Origin: Ianthella basta
Lineage: Eukaryota > Porifera > Demospongiae > Verongiida > Ianthellidae
Direction of reading: 5' to 3'
Assembly: GCA_964019415.1 (NCBI GenBank)
Contig: OZ025884.1
Coordinates: 5,873,233 to 5,937,232, forward strand
Length of the DNA stretch: 64,000 nt
Of this stretch, positions 59,701 through 64,000 are shown piece by piece; within the stretch, counting starts at the first letter, position 1, and every line of letters begins with the position of its first letter. Made by a program: the position numbers and the translations under genes. A model generated the notes under the pieces. That model saw only the letters and a list, made by a program, of their open reading frames with translations. It made no database searches and was not told the DNA's origin.

Positions 59701-62700
59701 GTTCTCCAAATACCAGCTTGATCTAACAGGTTTGAAAACCTTGCCACAAGGTTTCAAACCTGTTGGATCAAGCTGGTGTATGGAGAACTAATCCATTTCT
59801 CATGCCTACATGCACCAGCTGAGAAGCCCTTACTCCATTGCATGTTGTACAGAAACGGTCAGATTGGCGAATGGCTCAAATAACTACACAGGACGAATAG
59901 AAGTGCTCATCAATGGACAGTGGGGTACAGTGTGTGACAATAGATGGGATTTCAGTGATGCTCATGTCATCTGCCGTCAACTGGGATACCTTGGTGCAAG
60001 GAGAACTCACTACAATGCAAGTTATGGCCAAGGCGTAGGGCCAATGCTTCAACTGAACTGTCAGGGCACTGAAGAGTCTTTCTATGAGTGTCCCCAGGTT
60101 GTATCACCTTCTGGATGTGGCCATCATGAGGATGCAGGAGTGGAGTGCTACGTTGGTGCTGACACTGGTAAGTGACATAACCTCTGGCACTCCTGCATGC
60201 AATAGTTGAGTGACCATCTTTCAGGGGCGTATGGCATGGTTTTGTCTGTTGCTTCATCTATACATATACAGGGCCAGGCATGCTGAATTATTTTGTTACT
60301 CATTGTCCACATAATGTAATAATTATTATTTTGATTTTGATGTGCACAGCATCAAGCATTCGTTTGGTTGATGGAGCAAAGTCACCTTCCTTCCATTCTG
60401 GTCGTGTGGAGGTGTTCATCAACGGACAATGGGGCACTGTCTGTGATGACAGCTGGGACTCCAATGCTGCCAGGGTGGTGTGCAGACAACTGGGATACAC
60501 CAGTGGTACAGCATATGGAGGTGCTGTGTATGGTCAAGGCAGTGGACGGATATGGCTTGATAATCTGAACTGCACTGGATCAGAAGACTCACTCTTGAAC
60601 TGTGGACATCGAGGCATTGGACGGCATAGCTGTAGTCATGGAGAAGATGCTTCAGTGGTCTGCTACAGAGGTGAGTATCCATGCAGCTCATGCAATTTGG
60701 CAAATTACATTATTTATGTATACTCTGTTTATCATACATGTGGCCAAACACTCTCACAGAGTACAATGGTGGTATTAGATTAGCCAACCTGAGTACATCT
60801 GGCAGTTACTCTGGCTATGCTGGTCGTGTTGAGGTGTACTCCAGTGGACAGTGGGGCACAGTGTGTGATGATGGATGGGACATCAATGATGCTAATGTTG
60901 TCTGTCATCAGTTGGGATTTGAACGCTCATTGGCTGCCCACTGCTGTGCAGCATTTGGACAGGGATCTGGTTCCATCTGGTTGGATGATCTAGCATGCAA
61001 TGGGTCAGAGTATTCTCTAACAAATTGCTCACATAATGGATTAGAATCGCATAATTGTTCTCATGGCAAGGATGCTGGAGTAGTCTGTTCAAATGGTGAG
61101 CCTACTTCATAATTTAGTGCAACATCTGCAAATTAGTACTCTCTCATTTCCTCTGGCAATAGGTCAGCTACGTTTGGTTGGTGGAGTGAAAACTAGCACT
61201 ACCATCTCAGGACGTCTGGAAGTGCTCATCAATGGAGAATGGGGCACTGTGTGTGATGATGGCTGGGACATCAATGATGCCCATGTTGCATGCCGAGAGC
61301 TAGGCTACTCGTATGCATTGTCCTATCAGTGCTGTTCTAGCTATGGTAGAGGCAGTGGGCGAATCTGGTTGGATGATGTAGACTGCTCAGGAGAGGAAGA
61401 TTCCTTGCTTAACTGTTCTCACCGTGGGATTGGAGTACTGTGGAGCTGTAGTCACTCAGAGGATGTTGGAGTGGTCTGCTATGGGCCAGGTACAGTGTAT
61501 GTGCTCACCACTGTATACAAACAAAGCATAACAATAAACTATACGAAGTGCAACACTTGTTATAATATACCATGACTACGTATACTGTAGCTAGCTGGTA
61601 AATAGTTTGCTGTTTGAAGGATTGACCTAGGTTTGCCTGTGTACCCAAATGTGCTATATAAGAATTTGTACTGTCCTAAACATTATTTTTCCAATTCATA
61701 TAATTATACAGATGAGCTGCGGTTGGTTGGTGGAGTAGAAACTAGCACTACCCTCTCAGGACATCTGGAGGTGTTCATCAATGGAGAATGGGGCACAGTG
61801 TGTGATGATGGATGGGACATCAATGATGCAGATGTTGCATGCAGAGAGCTAGGGTACTCACATGCTCAGTCCTATCAGTGCTGTGCTCAGTATGGTAGAG
61901 GAAGTGGGAGAATCTGGTTGAATGGTGTGAACTGCTCTGGAGTGGAAGGTTCTTTGTTGAGTTGCCTCCACCGTGGAATTGGAGTACACAGTTGTAGTCA
62001 CTCTGAGGATGTTGGAGTGGTCTGCTATAGGCCAGGTACAGTGTATACACTCATTAACATGTTCAAACCAAACTATCAAACAATATATAGAGCTACTGTC
62101 ACACTTGTTAGGATGTACTGTATTGCAGCAGCTGAAATGCTTTTGCCCTGTCCTTGCAGGACATGTGAGGCTTTTTGGAGGTGTGAGGAATCCTAACTCA
62201 TTGTCAGGAAGAGTTGAAGTGTGGAGCAATGGAGCATGGGGGACTGTGTGCCATAATAGTTGGGATCTCTCTGATGCTACAGTGGTTTGTCAGCAGTTGG
62301 GCTATCAATATGCATTCTCTGCTCCACGCAATTCTGCCTTTGGCCGAGGCAGCGGACCTGTTTGGCTGGATAATGTAGCATGCACTGGTAATGAGTCATC
62401 CATATTCAACTGCACTCACCGTGGAATTGGGGTGTACTCTAGCTATTGTGCACAGCACTATTATGATGCCGGTGCTGTTTGCTACAACGGTAAGCACTGT
62501 GTGTATATTGAGAGGGACCACAAGGGTCATTTCCATGTAGTGTTCTACTGCATATGGCTAATAAATAATTAATCATCAGAATTTATGCTAAGCTATGGTA
62601 TCTTCATAAAGATCATATATCAAGGCGGAGGGCAAGATACTATATAGTTATGGTGGATACAAAAACAGCTAGTCATCCTGTCGTCCATCAGTACACGTAC

Positions 62701-63936
62701 AACCCTATAAATGTTGATGGCATGTAGTGATCTGCAAACTGCATAATTGTAGCTAACCTAAGAGTACTCACTGCCTTTTGCCTACACAGATGGTAAGCAT
62801 CGACTGATCAATGCAGATTCCAACACAAACACAAGTGGACGAGTAGAGGTGTCAGTTGATGGAGAATGGGGTACAGTGTGTGACAATAACTGGAACCTGA
62901 ATGAAGCAAATTTGGTATGCCAACAGCTGGGATACAGTGGTGCTTGGACTGCATACTACCAACCAGGAGAGGGTCTGGTCAAGGTTGAAGAGCCTCAGTG
63001 CACTGGGGAAGAACCCACATTACTGGACTGTTGGACTGCACAGACAATTGGAGGCAATTCATTGTGTAGCCATGGAAGAGATGTTGCTGTGGAGTGCATG
63101 ACATCAACATCATATGGTATGGATGCACTTTGAGGCACTGCAGGAACCCATACTGTACACAAATGCTAATTGGTACTTATTTTGTCTCATATCTTGACTC
63201 TGCAGCACTTGAGGTTGTGTATGTGACGACAGACTCAATTGTGCTCCACTTTCTGGTGAGGTATAGTAGCATTACCTTCAATATCAGTGTGGACGGGTTG
63301 TATTGGGCCCAAACAATGAAGACAATCTACACGATCTCTGGACTGGTGAGTGACAGGGAATACATATTGACAGTGGATGTTATTCGGCATAGAAGGATTC
63401 AGACAACATTGCATCAATCTGCTCAAACACAGAAGCTCAGTGAGTACTGTACCTTCCACCACTCACAACACACCATCCACAGGCATTCCCTCAATACTAA
63501 TTACATACTGTACATGCATGCATTTGTCTATTAAAGTGTACATTTTGACAGATTGATTAGCTGCAATAATTATTTGTTCATTAATTCAGCCTACATTATG
63601 AAGATCTCCTATCTGCCCCATGCTCTCTCTGTGCAGTTCCTCTCTATGTCTCAGCACAAGCCATTGGGTCGCACTCAATCAATGTGACATGGAGTGTTGC
63701 TGAGGAGGATGCAGAAGGTGTCATCCACTATGAGGTCCAGTGGTCCCTGCTTGCTGCAGACAAAGATGACAACATCACCACTACCACCATGACCATCCAA
63801 CAAGAAGGCAATGCCTCATCTGTCCTCATCACTGACCTCCTTCCTGCCATGGAGTACTCCATTCAAGTACGTGCCCTTGCAACAGCTGGATGGGGACAGT
63901 GGAGCCACCAAGTCAGAGCAAGAACAGGTCCAACTG
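56762..63936 (+). CDS. Receptor 5 (partial): 10x SRCR - FN3...
   Basis: The 5' part of a receptor running off the window, with at least 1288 residues. Exons: 56762-56849, 57044-57370, 58492-58794, 59039-59371, 59853-60167, 60350-60670, 60760-61095, 61163-61489, 61712-62035, 62160-62489, 62790-63116, 63206-63439, 63637-63936. Signal peptide 1-29 ([14 protein letters not shown]). SRCR order is S1-S6, S7, S7, S8, S9 (30-1110), then the FN3-like module (1111-1188) and middle FN3 (1189-1288). The split FN3, membrane and tail exons are expected beyond 64000. It is closest to receptor 4 in flank, signal peptide, S1, S9 and FN3-like modules. In S4 the adjacent Cys-Cys of the paralogues is replaced by Tyr-Asn. 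S3 has an aromatic insertion (NIYFWYW) after the first cysteine. Confidence 0.88.
57371..58491. other. Intron 2 of receptor 5
   Basis: Non-coding. The right two thirds resemble intron 2 of receptor 4 but lack its minisatellite. Confidence 0.5.
59689..59801. repeat. Hairpin upstream of S4, receptor 5
   Basis: An inverted repeat with arms of about 50 bases, homologous to 45320-45435, ending 51 bases before the S4 exon. Two arm bases differ between the copies but the fold is kept. Confidence 0.8.
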
Positions 63937-64000
63937 GTAAGCCAGGAACATGCTAATGTACAGTGCATGCACACTGTTGACCACCACAAACTTCCTGCAC

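Overview
The window looks like nuclear DNA of a non-bilaterian animal, most likely a demosponge. The genes are intron-rich, with GT-AG introns and exons that each encode one extracellular module. The proteins are large type I membrane receptors built from many scavenger-receptor cysteine-rich (SRCR) domains, a class greatly expanded in sponges and known there from the putative aggregation receptor of Geodia. The species assignment is inference. The protein families are read directly from the sequence.

Layout: the window is one head-to-tail array of paralogous genes, all on the + strand. Four complete receptors run 437-11071 (receptor 1), 11904-22567 (receptor 2), 24665-34869 (receptor 3) and 41926-51847 (receptor 4). 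A fifth starts at 56762 and leaves the window after 63936. Between them lie decayed copies: 36335-38423 (relic a), 40455-41320 (relic b), 52416-53691 (relic c) and 54310-55960 (relic d). Each intact gene has a signal-peptide exon, 7-10 SRCR exons, one to several fibronectin-III (FN3) type modules, a 67-base exon with a single transmembrane helix, and a last exon with a tyrosine-rich cytoplasmic tail. SRCR exons are 303-342 bases long and all phase 1-1. I label the SRCR types S1 to S9 by position. Receptors 2 and 3 carry all nine, receptor 1 lacks S4 and S7, receptor 4 lacks S5 and has three S7, and receptor 5 has two S7.

Introns and spacers hold a frameshifted retroelement with an RLE-type endonuclease (about 3170-6440, intron 3 of receptor 1), a LINE reverse-transcriptase fragment (716-956), two copies of a TA-flanked MITE (15449-16025 and about 39035-39702), several fold-back elements, a minisatellite (42907-43287) and long (GT)n and (CA)n tracts.

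How the genes may work together (inference): the ectodomains look like a family of adhesive or recognition receptors that differ by module gain and loss, joined to a nearly constant signalling tail with an IYEEF motif (close to the Src-family SH2 consensus) and two YxxP motifs. Array structure, module shuffling, relic copies and a homogenised tail are what would be expected of a self/non-self or microbe-recognition locus. Complementary repeats flanking the membrane exon could allow a soluble form. Function cannot be proved from sequence alone.
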